A stretch of 64,000 nucleotides of DNA from Mesorhizobium sp. AR02 (GCF_024746835.1 NZ_CP080531.1:2728001-2792000), one strand, 5' to 3'; shown: positions 25,637 to 34,025, counted from the first letter of the stretch. Translations and numbers: made by a program. Notes: generated from the letters alone by a model not told the origin.

Positions 25637-25710
25637 TGGTCCGCGTAGCGGACGAAAAGCCAACGATTTGGCTTTTCGAATGACGAACGCCCGGAGCCAT
25701 AGCGAAGGGC
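25637..25710. repeat. Intergenic repeat E, copy 1 (between cydA and cydB)
   Basis: A 74-bp block TGGTCCGCG...GACGAAAAGCCA...TTGGCTTTTCG...GAACGCCC...AGCGAAGGGC. A closely similar 74-bp copy lies in the opposite orientation at 49354-49427. It contains an AAAAGCCAA/TTGGCTTTT hairpin and separates the two subunit genes of one enzyme. Confidence 0.75.
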
Positions 25711-25740
25711 AGAGGGCCCAATGATAGGGATGATGTCTCA

Positions 25741-26745
25741 ATGAGCTTCGACTGGCCAACTGCGCTCCCGCTCATCTTCGCCGGCCTGATGGGGCTCGCC
25801 ATCTTGATCTATGTCATCCTCGACGGTTTCGACCTCGGCATCGGCATCCTGTTCGCCGCGGCCGAAGACGCCGAGCAAGATACGATGATCGCGGCGATCG
25901 GTCCGTTCTGGGATGCCAACGAGACCTGGCTGGTGCTGGCCGTCGGCCTGCTGCTGGTCGCCTTCCCGATGGCGCATGGCGTCATCCTGACCGCGCTCTA
26001 CATTCCGGTGTTCGTGCTGCTGGTCGGGCTGATCCTGCGCGGCGTCGCCTTCGATTTCCGCGCCAAGGTGCCGAGCGGCAAGAAGCACCGCTGGAACCGC
26101 ATTTTCTTCCTCGGTTCCGTCATCGCCTCGCTGGCGCAAGGCTATATGCTCGGCGTCTATGTGCTCGGCCTCGATGTCGGTTTCGGCGGCATGGCGTTCG
26201 GCGCGCTGGTGGCGTTCTGCCTGGCCGCGGCCTACGCCGCGATGGGCGCCGCCTGGGTGATCTACAAGACCGAAGGCGAATTGCAGAAGAAGGCGGTGCG
26301 CTGGCTGCGCACCGCACTGGTGCTGACCGCGCTCGGCATGGCGGCGGTGTCGCTGGCGACACCTTTCGCCAGCCCGCGCATTTTCGACAAATGGTTCGTC
26401 TGGCCGGAAATGCTCTATCTCTCGCCGCTGCCGATCCTGTCGGCGCTGCTGTTCCTGTGGCTGTGGCGGCAAACCTTCCATCTGCCGAAGCCCGACGACC
26501 GCCATTCGCTGATGCCGTTCCTGACGCTGGCCGGTATCTTCGTGCTCGGCTTTGCCGGTCTCGCCTGGTCGTTCTACCCGTTCGTGGTGCCCGATAAATT
26601 GACCATCTGGCAGGCAGCGTCCGCGACCGAAAGCCTGGCCATCATCCTGGCCGGAACCGTGGTCGTGCTGCCGGTCATCATCTTCTATTCCTTCTATGCC
26701 TATCGGGTGTTCGGCGGGAAGGCGACGGACCTGACCTATGACTGA
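25741..26745 (+). CDS. cydB: Cytochrome bd ubiquinol oxidase subunit II
   Basis: A 334-residue membrane protein with the CydB opening YVILDGFDLGIGILFAAAED and about eight further hydrophobic segments. It is the partner of CydA in the bd-type quinol oxidase. The gene is 108 bp after cydA, separated by a repeat. The last ~70 codons occur a second time, at about 92 percent identity, at 27269-27490, beyond a small lipoprotein gene. This copy is full length and has no defects. Confidence 0.92.
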   Translation: MSFDWPTALPLIFAGLMGLAILIYVILDGFDLGIGILFAAAEDAEQDTMIAAIGPFWDANETWLVLAVGLLLVAFPMAHGVILTALYIPVFVLLVGLILRGVAFDFRAKVPSGKKHRWNRIFFLGSVIASLAQGYMLGVYVLGLDVGFGGMAFGALVAFCLAAAYAAMGAAWVIYKTEGELQKKAVRWLRTALVLTALGMAAVSLATPFASPRIFDKWFVWPEMLYLSPLPILSALLFLWLWRQTFHLPKPDDRHSLMPFLTLAGIFVLGFAGLAWSFYPFVVPDKLTIWQAASATESLAIILAGTVVVLPVIIFYSFYAYRVFGGKATDLTYD

Positions 26746-26886
26746 GGGGTAGGTGGGAAGGGGCGTTGGGCGAAGAGGGTGGCGTATCCTACCGCTTCAG
26801 CTAATCGCCCAGGCATGCGGCGTCAACGCACGCGACGCGTAAAAACGTCGGGCGCTAAACACCCGCACCACAGAAGCGGTTGGGAT

Positions 26887-27195
26887 TTATCCTTTGAGGA
26901 ATCGGAATTTTGCCGTCAGTTTTCCTGTTTCGATCAACCCGTTTATGTCGCTCTGATTGATCTTTCCTGATGCAACCGCGTTGGCCATCCGATCGCAAAA
27001 TACCTGCGGCAGTCGCTCTCTGGTAATGCCCATGTAAGCGGAGGCTTCAGCCTTAAATTTCTGGTTTGAGATCTCAACTTTCTTGATGCAGCCGGCTATT
27101 GCCGACGAACGGTCATTTTTGACGTCGTCCTGTATTGTGGAGCATCCGATTAACCCGAAGCAAATCCCGATCACCGGCAACAAACGGATACTCAT
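26887..27195 (-). CDS. Small lipoprotein, unknown function
   Basis: A 102-residue product with an N-terminal hydrophobic segment and lipobox LIGC (lipidated Cys18), then a charged helical domain with two further cysteines (AGCIKK and VFCDRM). GGAGA 6 bases before ATG 27195 supports the start. Codon use is less GC-rich than the flanking cyd genes. It sits on the opposite strand between cydB and a partial copy of the cydB 3' end, so it is probably imported cargo. Confidence 0.7.
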   Translation of the reverse strand: MSIRLLPVIGICFGLIGCSTIQDDVKNDRSSAIAGCIKKVEISNQKFKAEASAYMGITRERLPQVFCDRMANAVASGKINQSDINGLIETGKLTAKFRFLKG

Positions 27196-27268
27196 CTATG
27201 TCTCCAATTCCAGGCTCGCGGCAAAATAAATCTAACGCCTGGGTACCATAAGTTCCAACATCGTCAAA

Positions 27269-27490
27269 CGCCTCGCCGCCATCTTCGCGCTCAGCTTTGC
27301 CGGTCTTGCCTGGTCGTTCTACCCGTTCGTGGTCCCCGATAAATCGACCATCTGGCAAGCGGCGTCGGCGACCGAAAGCCTGGCCATCATCCTAGTCGGC
27401 ACCGTGGTGGTGCTGCCGGTCATCATCTTCTATTCCTTCTATGCCTACCGGGTGTTCGGCGGGAAGGCGACGTATCTGACCTACGACTGA
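27269..27490 (+). pseudogene. Second, partial copy of the cydB 3' end
   Basis: The frame gives FAGLAWSFYPFVVPDK, then ATESLAIIL and YRVFGGKATYLTYD, matching the CydB C-terminus. By hand I count about 16 differences in about 210 aligned bases, many at third codon positions. It lacks the first ~265 codons and has no start. The silent changes show it evolved as part of a working cydB before being cut off. Confidence 0.85.
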
Positions 27491-27502
27491 GTCGCCGCGG
27501 TT

Positions 27503-30097
27503 TCAGATCAACCCTGAATCGCGCGCGGCGGCGGCGGCCTCTCCACGCGAGACCGCATCCAGCTTGCCCAAAACCGCCGAGACGTGGTGGTCGACCGTCT
27601 TCGGCGAAATGGCGAGGTGATCTGCAATGCGCTTGTTGGACAGGCCGCGCTCGATCAGCTGCAGCACTTCCATCTGGCGCTGGGTGAGGCCGGCGCTGTT
27701 GGCGCGGGTGGTGCGGCGCGGCCCGCGGGCGATGTGAACGACGCCGTTCTGCCGCATGAGTTCACGCACATGGCTTGCAACCGGCCGGGCGCCGAGCGCC
27801 TCGAAAATCTCCAGCGCCTCCCGCTGCGCCGCCTCGTCGCCCTGGGCGAGCGCCAGGGCGCGTTCGTAAGGGGCGTCGAGGCCGGCCCAAAACGTGGCCG
27901 CCTCCCGCCAGTCACCGGCCAGCAGCATCCGGTAGGGCGCGGCCATGCCTGATGTGTCGCCCGGATCGATATCGGGTGCCAGCAGCTGCCGCCAGCCGGC
28001 CAGTTCGGCGAAGACCGCCCGCGTCGGCGACAGGCTTTCGGCAAGGCCGATCAGCCGCAGCGCCTCGTCCTTGTCTGCCTCGCCCAGCCAAGCCTGTTCG
28101 GCAATCACCGCGGCATAAGGCAACAGCCGCTGCAGCTCGGTTCCCTTTTGCAGAAACTGCTTCATCTCCGCCAGCAGCGGCTCGGCCGAGGGGTCGCCAC
28201 GGCGGATCCTTAGCCGCGACAGCGCCACCAGGGCGGGATAGCGCACCAGGGCGGTCGCCCGATCGTTGGCAATCACATCCAGTGCCTCGGCAGCCGCCTC
28301 ATCCCAGCATCCACGGCGCAGCAGCAACTGTGCCCTTACACCACGCATGTAATCGCGCCACGTCGCCAGATCGTTCTCGACGCAATAGTCGATACCGCGA
28401 TCAAGGAAGGCTTGGGCCTGGCTGTAGCCCAGCTGGTTCATTTCACCGCAAGCACAATTGGTGAAGGCACGCGCGGCATGCTCCTGAAAATTCTGCTCAA
28501 GCGCGATTTCGAGGCTGCGGGCAAGATGCAGCCGGCTTGAGTCCAGGTCCAGCCACTGCTCGGCGGCGCCGACATTGTTGAGCGCATGGCAAACGACTTC
28601 CGGCCTGTTTAACCGTTCGGCGAGCTCGATCGCCTTGGCGCCCAGCGCCAAGGTCTCGTCCAGCCTTTCGGCCAGCATCGCCAGTTGAGAAAGGTTGGAA
28701 TAGGCCATGGCAAGCTCGGCACTGGCCGGAACGGTCTCCAGCAACGCGACCGCCCTGGCGCCGAAGATGTCGGCGGCCTGTCGATCGCCCAGAAGATAGG
28801 CGAAACGTGACAGCCATCTGAGGCTGTCGCCTTCCTTCAGCGTATTGCCAAGCGCCTGTTGCAACACACGCGCCTGTTCTTGCGCCTTGATGGCCTCGTC
28901 GATGCGCGCAATCAAATGGCACTCGAAGGCATAGTGCTCGTAGAGGCCGGCGCGCTCTTCCTCAGGCAAGGTATCGGCCTGGCGCAAGGCCACCTCATAG
29001 TAGCCGGCGGCGTCGCGATGGGCGCCGACGCGGGAGGCCTCGCGGGCGGCGATGGGCGCGAGTTCGCGCACCGTCTCCAGATTGTGCGCCTCCACCGCGT
29101 GATGGACCAGCCGCGCGGTGGCGATGTCGCCCCTTTCGAGCAGCGCCGACAGCGCGCGCTGGTTGAATTCCCGCCGGTGGCTGGTGGTCAGCATCGTCTC
29201 GATGGCCCGGCGGGCAATCTCGTGGCGGAAGGCGTAGGCATCGCCGAGATCGTCGAGCAGGCCATTGGCGACGCATTCGGTCAGCTGGCCGGCGCTGGCC
29301 ACGCCGCACAGGCCGGTCAAGGCCCAGGCGTCGGCGCGCCTGGGAAACACCGAGACGGCATCGAGCATCGCGCGGGCGCCGGCCGACAGGCGTTCGGCGC
29401 GCGCCAGCACCGCATCGCGCACGCTGGCCGGCAGCGCCGCTTCATTTTCGGCGCTCAACAGTTCGGTGACGAAAAAGGCGTTGCCGGCAGTCGCCCGGTA
29501 GATAGCATCGCCGTCACGGCCGGCGCCTGCGGCGAGTGACAGCACCGCCGCTTCGCTGAGCAGCGGCACGTCGATGCGCGCGACGCTGCCGGCCGGGATT
29601 TCACCCAGCGCCCGGCGCACGCGCATCTGGCCCTCGCTGCGGTCGGTGCGCGCCGTCAAAAGCAAAAGGATGTGGGTGTTGGCGATGCGCCGGCCGAGAA
29701 AGCGGACGAAGTCGAGCGTCGCGTCATCGGCCCAGTGCAGGTCCTCGATCACCAGCAGCGTCGCGCCCGTTCTCGCCTCGAAGACATCGAGCGCGTCGGA
29801 AAACAGCGGCAGCCGTTCTCCCCGGCGCGCGGCGACCGCCTGCGGCATTGCCCATTGCGCCTCGCGGGCGAGATCGTAGAGCGGCCCGAGCGGATCGGGA
29901 ATCGACAGATCCTCGCAAGCGCTGCGGAAGATGCGCGCGCTCTGGCCGAACTCGCCGATGAAGGCCTCGACAAGCGCCGACTTGCCGGCCCCGGCCTCGC
30001 CCACCAACGCCGCGACGCGTCCGCGTCCGCGTCCGGCTTCCGCCAAAAGTTCGTCCAGTTGCGCCAGTTGCGCCTGCCGTTCCAGAAGCATCGTCAT
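27503..30097 (-). CDS. LAL-type LuxR transcriptional activator (large ATP-binding)
   Basis: An 864-residue regulator. The N-terminal AAA/NACHT-like ATPase has a P-loop GEAGAGKSA (33-41) and Walker B LLVIEDLHWAD (from 114). A long helical TPR-like middle follows (about 330-780). The C-terminal LuxR helix-turn-helix (LTQRQMEVLQLIERGLSNKR) occupies the last ~65 residues. MalT-like proteins of this layout bind an inducer and ATP, multimerise and activate promoters with repeated sites. The divergent DUF4242 gene and the evenly spaced repeats at 30176-30247 are its likely target. Confidence 0.87.
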   Translation of the reverse strand: MTMLLERQAQLAQLDELLAEAGRGRGRVAALVGEAGAGKSALVEAFIGEFGQSARIFRSACEDLSIPDPLGPLYDLAREAQWAMPQAVAARRGERLPLFSDALDVFEARTGATLLVIEDLHWADDATLDFVRFLGRRIANTHILLLLTARTDRSEGQMRVRRALGEIPAGSVARIDVPLLSEAAVLSLAAGAGRDGDAIYRATAGNAFFVTELLSAENEAALPASVRDAVLARAERLSAGARAMLDAVSVFPRRADAWALTGLCGVASAGQLTECVANGLLDDLGDAYAFRHEIARRAIETMLTTSHRREFNQRALSALLERGDIATARLVHHAVEAHNLETVRELAPIAAREASRVGAHRDAAGYYEVALRQADTLPEEERAGLYEHYAFECHLIARIDEAIKAQEQARVLQQALGNTLKEGDSLRWLSRFAYLLGDRQAADIFGARAVALLETVPASAELAMAYSNLSQLAMLAERLDETLALGAKAIELAERLNRPEVVCHALNNVGAAEQWLDLDSSRLHLARSLEIALEQNFQEHAARAFTNCACGEMNQLGYSQAQAFLDRGIDYCVENDLATWRDYMRGVRAQLLLRRGCWDEAAAEALDVIANDRATALVRYPALVALSRLRIRRGDPSAEPLLAEMKQFLQKGTELQRLLPYAAVIAEQAWLGEADKDEALRLIGLAESLSPTRAVFAELAGWRQLLAPDIDPGDTSGMAAPYRMLLAGDWREAATFWAGLDAPYERALALAQGDEAAQREALEIFEALGARPVASHVRELMRQNGVVHIARGPRRTTRANSAGLTQRQMEVLQLIERGLSNKRIADHLAISPKTVDHHVSAVLGKLDAVSRGEAAAAARDSGLI

Positions 30098-30175
30098 CGC
30101 TCAAATGGGGTCGGTTTCGCCGCTGCGCTGGACATCCGCCACGACTGTCCAAGGCGCTTGCCCTTAAGTGTGACC

Positions 30176-30247
30176 CTCCACACATTTCGGTGCCATTCTC
30201 CACATAACGACCCCAATATAGGGAATCTTCCCACAAAATATAGGGAA
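30176..30247. promoter_or_regulatory. Two pairs of direct repeats, each spaced 22 bp
   Basis: CTCCACA occurs at 30176 and 30198, and AATATAGGGAA at 30215 and 30237. Each pair is 22 bp apart start to start, or about two helical turns. They lie in the 236-bp gap between the LAL regulator and the DUF4242 gene. Repeated same-face sites fit a multimerising MalT-like activator; this is inference. Confidence 0.55.
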
Positions 30248-30333
30248 AGGTTCCGATGTGCGCCCTTTGCGAGCGTGATCAATGTCCAGCCGCGCTCAAA
30301 TCGAGCGTGAACAACACAAAAGGGAAACCCGAT

Positions 30334-30606
30334 ATGCCTCGCTATGTGGTTGAACGCACATTTCCAAATGGCCTCAGCGTACCGATGAACGATGCCGGCG
30401 CCGATGGGCTGGGCGGCGTCATCATGCGCAACGCCGAAAAAGGCGTGACCTGGGTGCAGTCCTTCGTCTCGCCCGACAAGAAGCAGAGCTTCTGCATCTA
30501 CGATGCGCCCTCGCCGGAAGCGATCCGCAGCACTGCCCAGAAAAACGCCCTGCCGGTCGACAAGATCACGGAGGTGCGGGTCCTTGACCCTTACTTTTAT
30601 CGTTGA
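30334..30606 (+). CDS. DUF4242-domain protein
   Basis: A 90-residue single-domain protein beginning PRYVVERTFPNGL and containing GVTWVQSFVSPDKKQSFCIY and APSPEAIRSTAQKNALPVD. This matches the DUF4242 (SCO4226-like, ferredoxin-fold) pattern. Some homologues bind nickel; the function here is unknown. AGGGA before ATG 30334 supports that start over the longer frame from 30256. It is divergent from the LAL regulator, and the following small gene overlaps its 3' end. Confidence 0.78.
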   Translation: MPRYVVERTFPNGLSVPMNDAGADGLGGVIMRNAEKGVTWVQSFVSPDKKQSFCIYDAPSPEAIRSTAQKNALPVDKITEVRVLDPYFYR

Positions 30607-30874
30607 TCCCGACAATGACCATCCAACTGCCCTTCGCGGCGATGGCAGCTTGCCTGATGAACCGTTCAACGAGGTGTTGGCGGCTTCGAGACCAGTCCGA
30701 CGAGGCCCGTTACTGGGCCGGTTTTTCCGGGGGCTTGCCACGTTGCTGTTCGCACCATTGCGCAAGAGTCGGCGCCGGTTGCCTCCGCAGGACGATTATC
30801 TGAGACGCGACATCGGCCTGCCGGAGCTCGTGGAGCTGCCGCAATACTGGGACTTCACCCGGTCAAACCACTGA
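30584..30874 (+). CDS. Small overlapping hypothetical protein (96 residues)
   Basis: TTG 30584 has a strong GGAGG 8 bases upstream, inside the end of the DUF4242 gene, so the two genes overlap by 23 bp in different frames. The product has a basic hydrophobic segment (LLGRFFRGLATLLFAPLRK). Its tail DDYLRRDIGLPELVELP weakly recalls the DUF1127 ending. The overlap and ribosome-binding site favour a real gene in the same operon. No function can be named. Confidence 0.55.
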   Translation: MTLTFIVDPDNDHPTALRGDGSLPDEPFNEVLAASRPVRRGPLLGRFFRGLATLLFAPLRKSRRRLPPQDDYLRRDIGLPELVELPQYWDFTRSNH

Positions 30875-30945
30875 TACGCGTAGCCATCCGACGCCGCGGC
30901 GGGAGCGGCTGCTCCCGCGCGCACCTTCAACAACGAGGAGAGAAA

Positions 30946-31452
30946 ATGAACATCCATCTGTGGACCAAACACCTCATCAACCTGTCGATCCTGTCGATCG
31001 CGGCCACCGCGGCGAATGCCCATGATACGGGCACGCTGGATGAGAAAGTGCGGGCAGCCAACAGCCGTTTCGAGAACGTGGCGATGGCGACCGCCGAAGG
31101 CTATGCGCCGATCCCTTGCGCCAGCGGCATCACCGGCGGCGCCATGGGCATCCACTACGTCAACGCGGCCTACCTGAAAGACGATGCCGTCGATCTCGCG
31201 AAGCCGGAAGCGGTGATGTACGAGCCGATGGCCGACGGCACGCAGAAGCTGGTGGCGGTGGAGTACATCACATCGAAAGGCCCGGCTTCGCTCGAGGGGC
31301 AGCTGTTCAACTTCAACAGCGCGCCCAACCGTTATGGCCTCGGCCCGTTCTACGAGCTGCATGTCTGGGCCTGGAAGAAGAACCCTACCGGCACCTTCGC
31401 CGACATGAACCCTGACGTGTCGTGCGATGCAATGAAGGCCGGTGGCATGTAG
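30946..31452 (+). CDS. Secreted protein of unknown function
   Basis: A 168-residue protein with a signal peptide (cleavage near ANA-HD, about residue 24). The compact domain contains GYAPIPCASGITGGAMGIHY and LGPFYELHVWAWKKNPTG, and a second cysteine lies near the end (VSCDAM), so a disulfide is possible. GAGGAGAG before the ATG is a strong ribosome-binding site. It could be the last gene of the DUF4242 operon, being 71 bp downstream of it. The His/Tyr-rich motifs suggest ligand or metal binding but do not prove it. Confidence 0.7.
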   Translation: MNIHLWTKHLINLSILSIAATAANAHDTGTLDEKVRAANSRFENVAMATAEGYAPIPCASGITGGAMGIHYVNAAYLKDDAVDLAKPEAVMYEPMADGTQKLVAVEYITSKGPASLEGQLFNFNSAPNRYGLGPFYELHVWAWKKNPTGTFADMNPDVSCDAMKAGGM

Positions 31453-31521
31453 CCGGCCTTCGCCCCGGGACCAACGGCATCCAGTGCCCATCCAGGCGGG
31501 GGCGGGCAGGATACGACTGGT

Positions 31522-31544
31522 CCCGGGGGTCACTCACCCCCGGG
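31522..31544. terminator. CCCGGGGGT/ACCCCCGGG hairpin between converging genes
   Basis: A perfect 9-bp GC-only stem with a CACTC loop lies between the secreted protein gene and the convergent msrA. It is likely to slow polymerase from both sides, though it lacks a T tract. Confidence 0.5.
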
Positions 31545-31558
31545 TGCCGCGAGAAAGA

Positions 31559-32287
31559 TCAGTTCGAAGCGGAAAGCACCAGCACCGGCTTCTCGCTGTA
31601 CAGCGCCGGGAACAGCAGCTTCAGGTTCGCCACCTTGGGCAGGTCGTTGTAGACGATGTAGGGATAGGTCGGGTTCAGCGTCAGAAAGTCCTGGTGGTAG
31701 TTCTCGGCCGGATAAAAGGTCTTGCCGGTCTCGATCGTGGTGACGATCGGCGCGGCATACAGCTTGGCCTTGTCGAGCTGGTCGATGTAGCTCTGCGCGA
31801 TCTTCTTCTGCGCGTCGTTTTCGGCGAAGATCGTCGAGCGGTACTGGGTGCCGGAATCCGGTCCCTGGTAGTTGAGCTGCGTCGGATTGTGGGCGACCGA
31901 GAAATAGACGTGCAACAGCTGGCCATAGGTCACCTTCGACGGATCATAGGTGATCTCGACGGATTCGGCATGGCCGGTGCGGCCGGTGCCGACGGTCTCG
32001 TAGACGGCGTCATCCTTGGCGCCGCCGGTGTAGCCGGAGACGGCCTGGCTGACGCCCTTGACGTGCTGGAACACGCCCTGCACCCCCCAGAAGCAGCCGC
32101 CCGCGAAGATTGCCGTCTCGCTGCCCGGGGACGCCTTTTCGTCGAGCGCCGGCGGCGGGATCACCACCGCGTCTTCGGCTGAGCGCGCCGGGGTCTGCCA
32201 GAAGGCGGCCGCCGCCACCGCTGCAAAACCGAGCACGGCCAGCGCGCCGCGGGTAAAGAACGGCCGTGTCTTTTCGATACGGGTCAT
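31559..32287 (-). CDS. msrA: Exported peptide-methionine (S)-S-oxide reductase MsrA
   Basis: A 242-residue protein with an N-terminal membrane/signal segment (GALAVLGFAAVAAAAFWQ) followed by a full MsrA domain. The domain has catalytic Cys65 in FAGGCFWGVQ, GYTGGAKDDAVYETVGTGRTGHAE (read as two parts) and FYPAENYHQDF. It repairs oxidised methionine; here the export signal places it in the periplasm or at the membrane. AGGAGAT before ATG 32287 sets the start. The next gene on this strand, encoding a Met-rich AMKPA-repeat protein, could be a substrate. Confidence 0.9.
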   Translation of the reverse strand: MTRIEKTRPFFTRGALAVLGFAAVAAAAFWQTPARSAEDAVVIPPPALDEKASPGSETAIFAGGCFWGVQGVFQHVKGVSQAVSGYTGGAKDDAVYETVGTGRTGHAESVEITYDPSKVTYGQLLHVYFSVAHNPTQLNYQGPDSGTQYRSTIFAENDAQKKIAQSYIDQLDKAKLYAAPIVTTIETGKTFYPAENYHQDFLTLNPTYPYIVYNDLPKVANLKLLFPALYSEKPVLVLSASN

Positions 32288-32382
32288 GTTCTGATCTCCT
32301 GTTGTTGTTCCAATATACACGATCCAAGCCGCCGAGAGGGTCTCACTTTGCCGTGCGGCGGCGGCTGTCGGCGGCGCTCCCC

Positions 32383-32508
32383 CTCATCCGGCCCTTCGGG
32401 CCACCTTCTCCCCGAGGGGAGAAGAGATTGACGCCGGCGCTGACAGTCTCCTCTCCCCCTCGGGGAGAGGTCAGCCGAGCGAAGCGGAGGCTGGGTGAGG
32501 GGCCGTGT
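32383..32508. repeat. Intergenic repeat D, copy 1
   Basis: Arms CCCCTCATCC...CCACCTTCTCCCCGAGG and CCTCGGGGAGAGGTC...GGTGAGGGG face each other across ~30 bp. The same CCTCATCC/CTTCTCCCC family recurs at 34130-34316 and 49428-49563. It fills the gap between two minus-strand genes. Confidence 0.65.
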
Positions 32509-32516
32509 AGCCTGGT

Positions 32517-32792
32517 TTACTGCGCCGGCTTCATCGCATCCGCCGGCTTCATGGCGTCCGTCGCAGGCTTCATCGCATTGGTCGTCATCGCGTCGGCGGG
32601 TTTCATCGCATCGGTCGCGGGCTTCATGGCATCCGCCGGCTTCATGGCATCTGTCGCCGGCTTCATGGCGTCGGTGGTCATCGCATTGGCGGGCTTCATC
32701 GCGTTGGTCGTGTCGTCGGCGCGGGCGCCGGCGACGAAAACGGCGGCCGAAAGCGCGAAGGCGAGCGCCGGCAGGGTCAGGTACTTGGTCAT
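32517..32792 (-). CDS. Secreted AMKPA-repeat protein
   Basis: A 91-residue product with a signal peptide (cleavage near ARA-DD, residue 25). The mature part is almost wholly short repeats: eight AMKPA units and two AMTT variants joined by D, N or TD. AAGGAGA before ATG 32792 supports translation. It resembles the pentapeptide MXKDX repeat proteins annotated in other proteobacteria, whose function is unknown. The mature chain has about ten methionines, and the neighbouring exported MsrA suggests an oxidant-scavenging or Met-repair link, which is speculation. Confidence 0.72.
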   Translation of the reverse strand: MTKYLTLPALAFALSAAVFVAGARADDTTNAMKPANAMTTDAMKPATDAMKPADAMKPATDAMKPADAMTTNAMKPATDAMKPADAMKPAQ

Positions 32793-32876
32793 GAGAGTCT
32801 CCTTGGGTTTTGGCGCGCGGAAGCGGGCCGGGTGATGCGTTGCCGCGTTCCACGGCCCCGCGCGATAAAAGGATGA

Positions 32877-33581
32877 TCAGTTGGTGGCGGCGGCCAGGAT
32901 CGGTCCGCCGCCCGGCGATTGCACGAGCACGGCGGTGCTCAAGCCCCCGGACGCGGCGGGCAGCGCATAGGCGGTGGCGCCGCCGGTCCAGCTGCCGAGT
33001 TTTGTCAGCGCATGCACGACATTGGCGTGCGGCAGCGTGCGGCCGGTGTTTTCGCCGCGCGCCACCGGCACCTGCACGACGCCCTTGGCATAGCGCACCA
33101 GCCAGACATCGGCCTTGCCGCCCGGTGCGGCGCCGGCGCCGATCGCGACCTTGCCGTCGCCAAGCGACAGCGAGGGGCCGCCGGTCTTGGCCGTCGCCGC
33201 GATCAGATGCTCGATCTCGCCGGGGGCGGCGCCGACGACATCGGCATGGCCGTTGACCACCACTTGTGGCGTGAACGGCCCGTCATGGCCAAGCGGCGGC
33301 TCGTAGGAAACCTGGCGCTGGGTGAATTCCTGTTTTCCGAACGTGTCCTTCCAGCCGAGGTAATCCCAGTAGGTGACGTTGAAGGACAGTGCCAGCACGC
33401 CGGGCTGATCCTTGACCTTGATGAGGTTGGCGTTGGCCGGCGGGCAGGACGAGCAGCCCTGGCTGGTGAACAGCTCGACCACGCTGAGCGGCTGCGCGCC
33501 AGCGGCACCGAGCGAGGCGGCGAGCGCAAGGGTGCCCAGGCTGGACAATGCGATGAAGCTTCTGGCTGGTGATCTCGGCAT
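32877..33581 (-). CDS. DUF1223 thioredoxin-like secreted protein
   Basis: From ATG 33581 the product is 234 residues with a signal peptide (LAASLGAAGAQ). A thioredoxin-like DUF1223 domain follows, with the CxxC motif CSSC (Cys43, Cys46) in VELFTSQGCSSCPPAN. LSFNVTYWDYLGWKDTF and PQVVVNG are further family marks. It probably acts in periplasmic thiol or redox chemistry. An upstream in-frame start at 33623 adds 14 basic residues. It follows two other exported-protein genes, one of them MsrA. Confidence 0.82.
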   Translation of the reverse strand: MPRSPARSFIALSSLGTLALAASLGAAGAQPLSVVELFTSQGCSSCPPANANLIKVKDQPGVLALSFNVTYWDYLGWKDTFGKQEFTQRQVSYEPPLGHDGPFTPQVVVNGHADVVGAAPGEIEHLIAATAKTGGPSLSLGDGKVAIGAGAAPGGKADVWLVRYAKGVVQVPVARGENTGRTLPHANVVHALTKLGSWTGGATAYALPAASGGLSTAVLVQSPGGGPILAAATN

Positions 33582-33698
33582 CGGCTGGCTCCGTGTGGGA
33601 CGGCGCTGAGATGCGCCGGTCATTCCCCCACTTCGCTGCCCATTGCCGCTTCGTTACAGCGCTCACCGGTTTGTGATCAGGCGCCATTACCACCAGGC

Positions 33699-34025
33699 TT
33701 ATGCGAGCTGCCCAAAACGCCACAGTGAGGTGTAGTGCATGATCGGCCGCTCGAACGTTGCGCCTGCCGCGACAAATCGCTTGCCTGCATCCAGCATGGG
33801 CTGGAAGGTATCGAGTTGCCTGGCGTGCTCCAGCGTGTCCCAGACACTGGTGTTGATCAGCGACAGAGTCGCCTCGTCCGCGCCGGCGTAGAAGACGAGC
33901 AGCCCTGGCATGGCCTCGATGCCGGGCCGAAGATCTGCCTCGGCCTCCAGCATCATACTTCGCAACAACGCGAACTTCGTGGCATCGCAGCGCAAGATGG
34001 ACACACGCAGCACGGGGTCCGGCAT
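33699..34025 (-). CDS. Antibiotic-biosynthesis-monooxygenase-like (dimeric alpha/beta barrel) protein
   Basis: A 108-residue single-domain protein with alternating strands and helices: VLRVSILRCDATKFALLRSMM, split by SILRCD, then GLLVFYAGADEATLSLINTSVWDTLEHA. This is the pattern of the ABM/stress-responsive A-B barrel. GGAG 8 bases before ATG 34025 sets the start; the upstream TTG lies within that ribosome-binding site. Some members are heme- or quinone-modifying, others structural, so the role is open. Confidence 0.62.
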   Translation of the reverse strand: MPDPVLRVSILRCDATKFALLRSMMLEAEADLRPGIEAMPGLLVFYAGADEATLSLINTSVWDTLEHARQLDTFQPMLDAGKRFVAAGATFERPIMHYTSLWRFGQLA

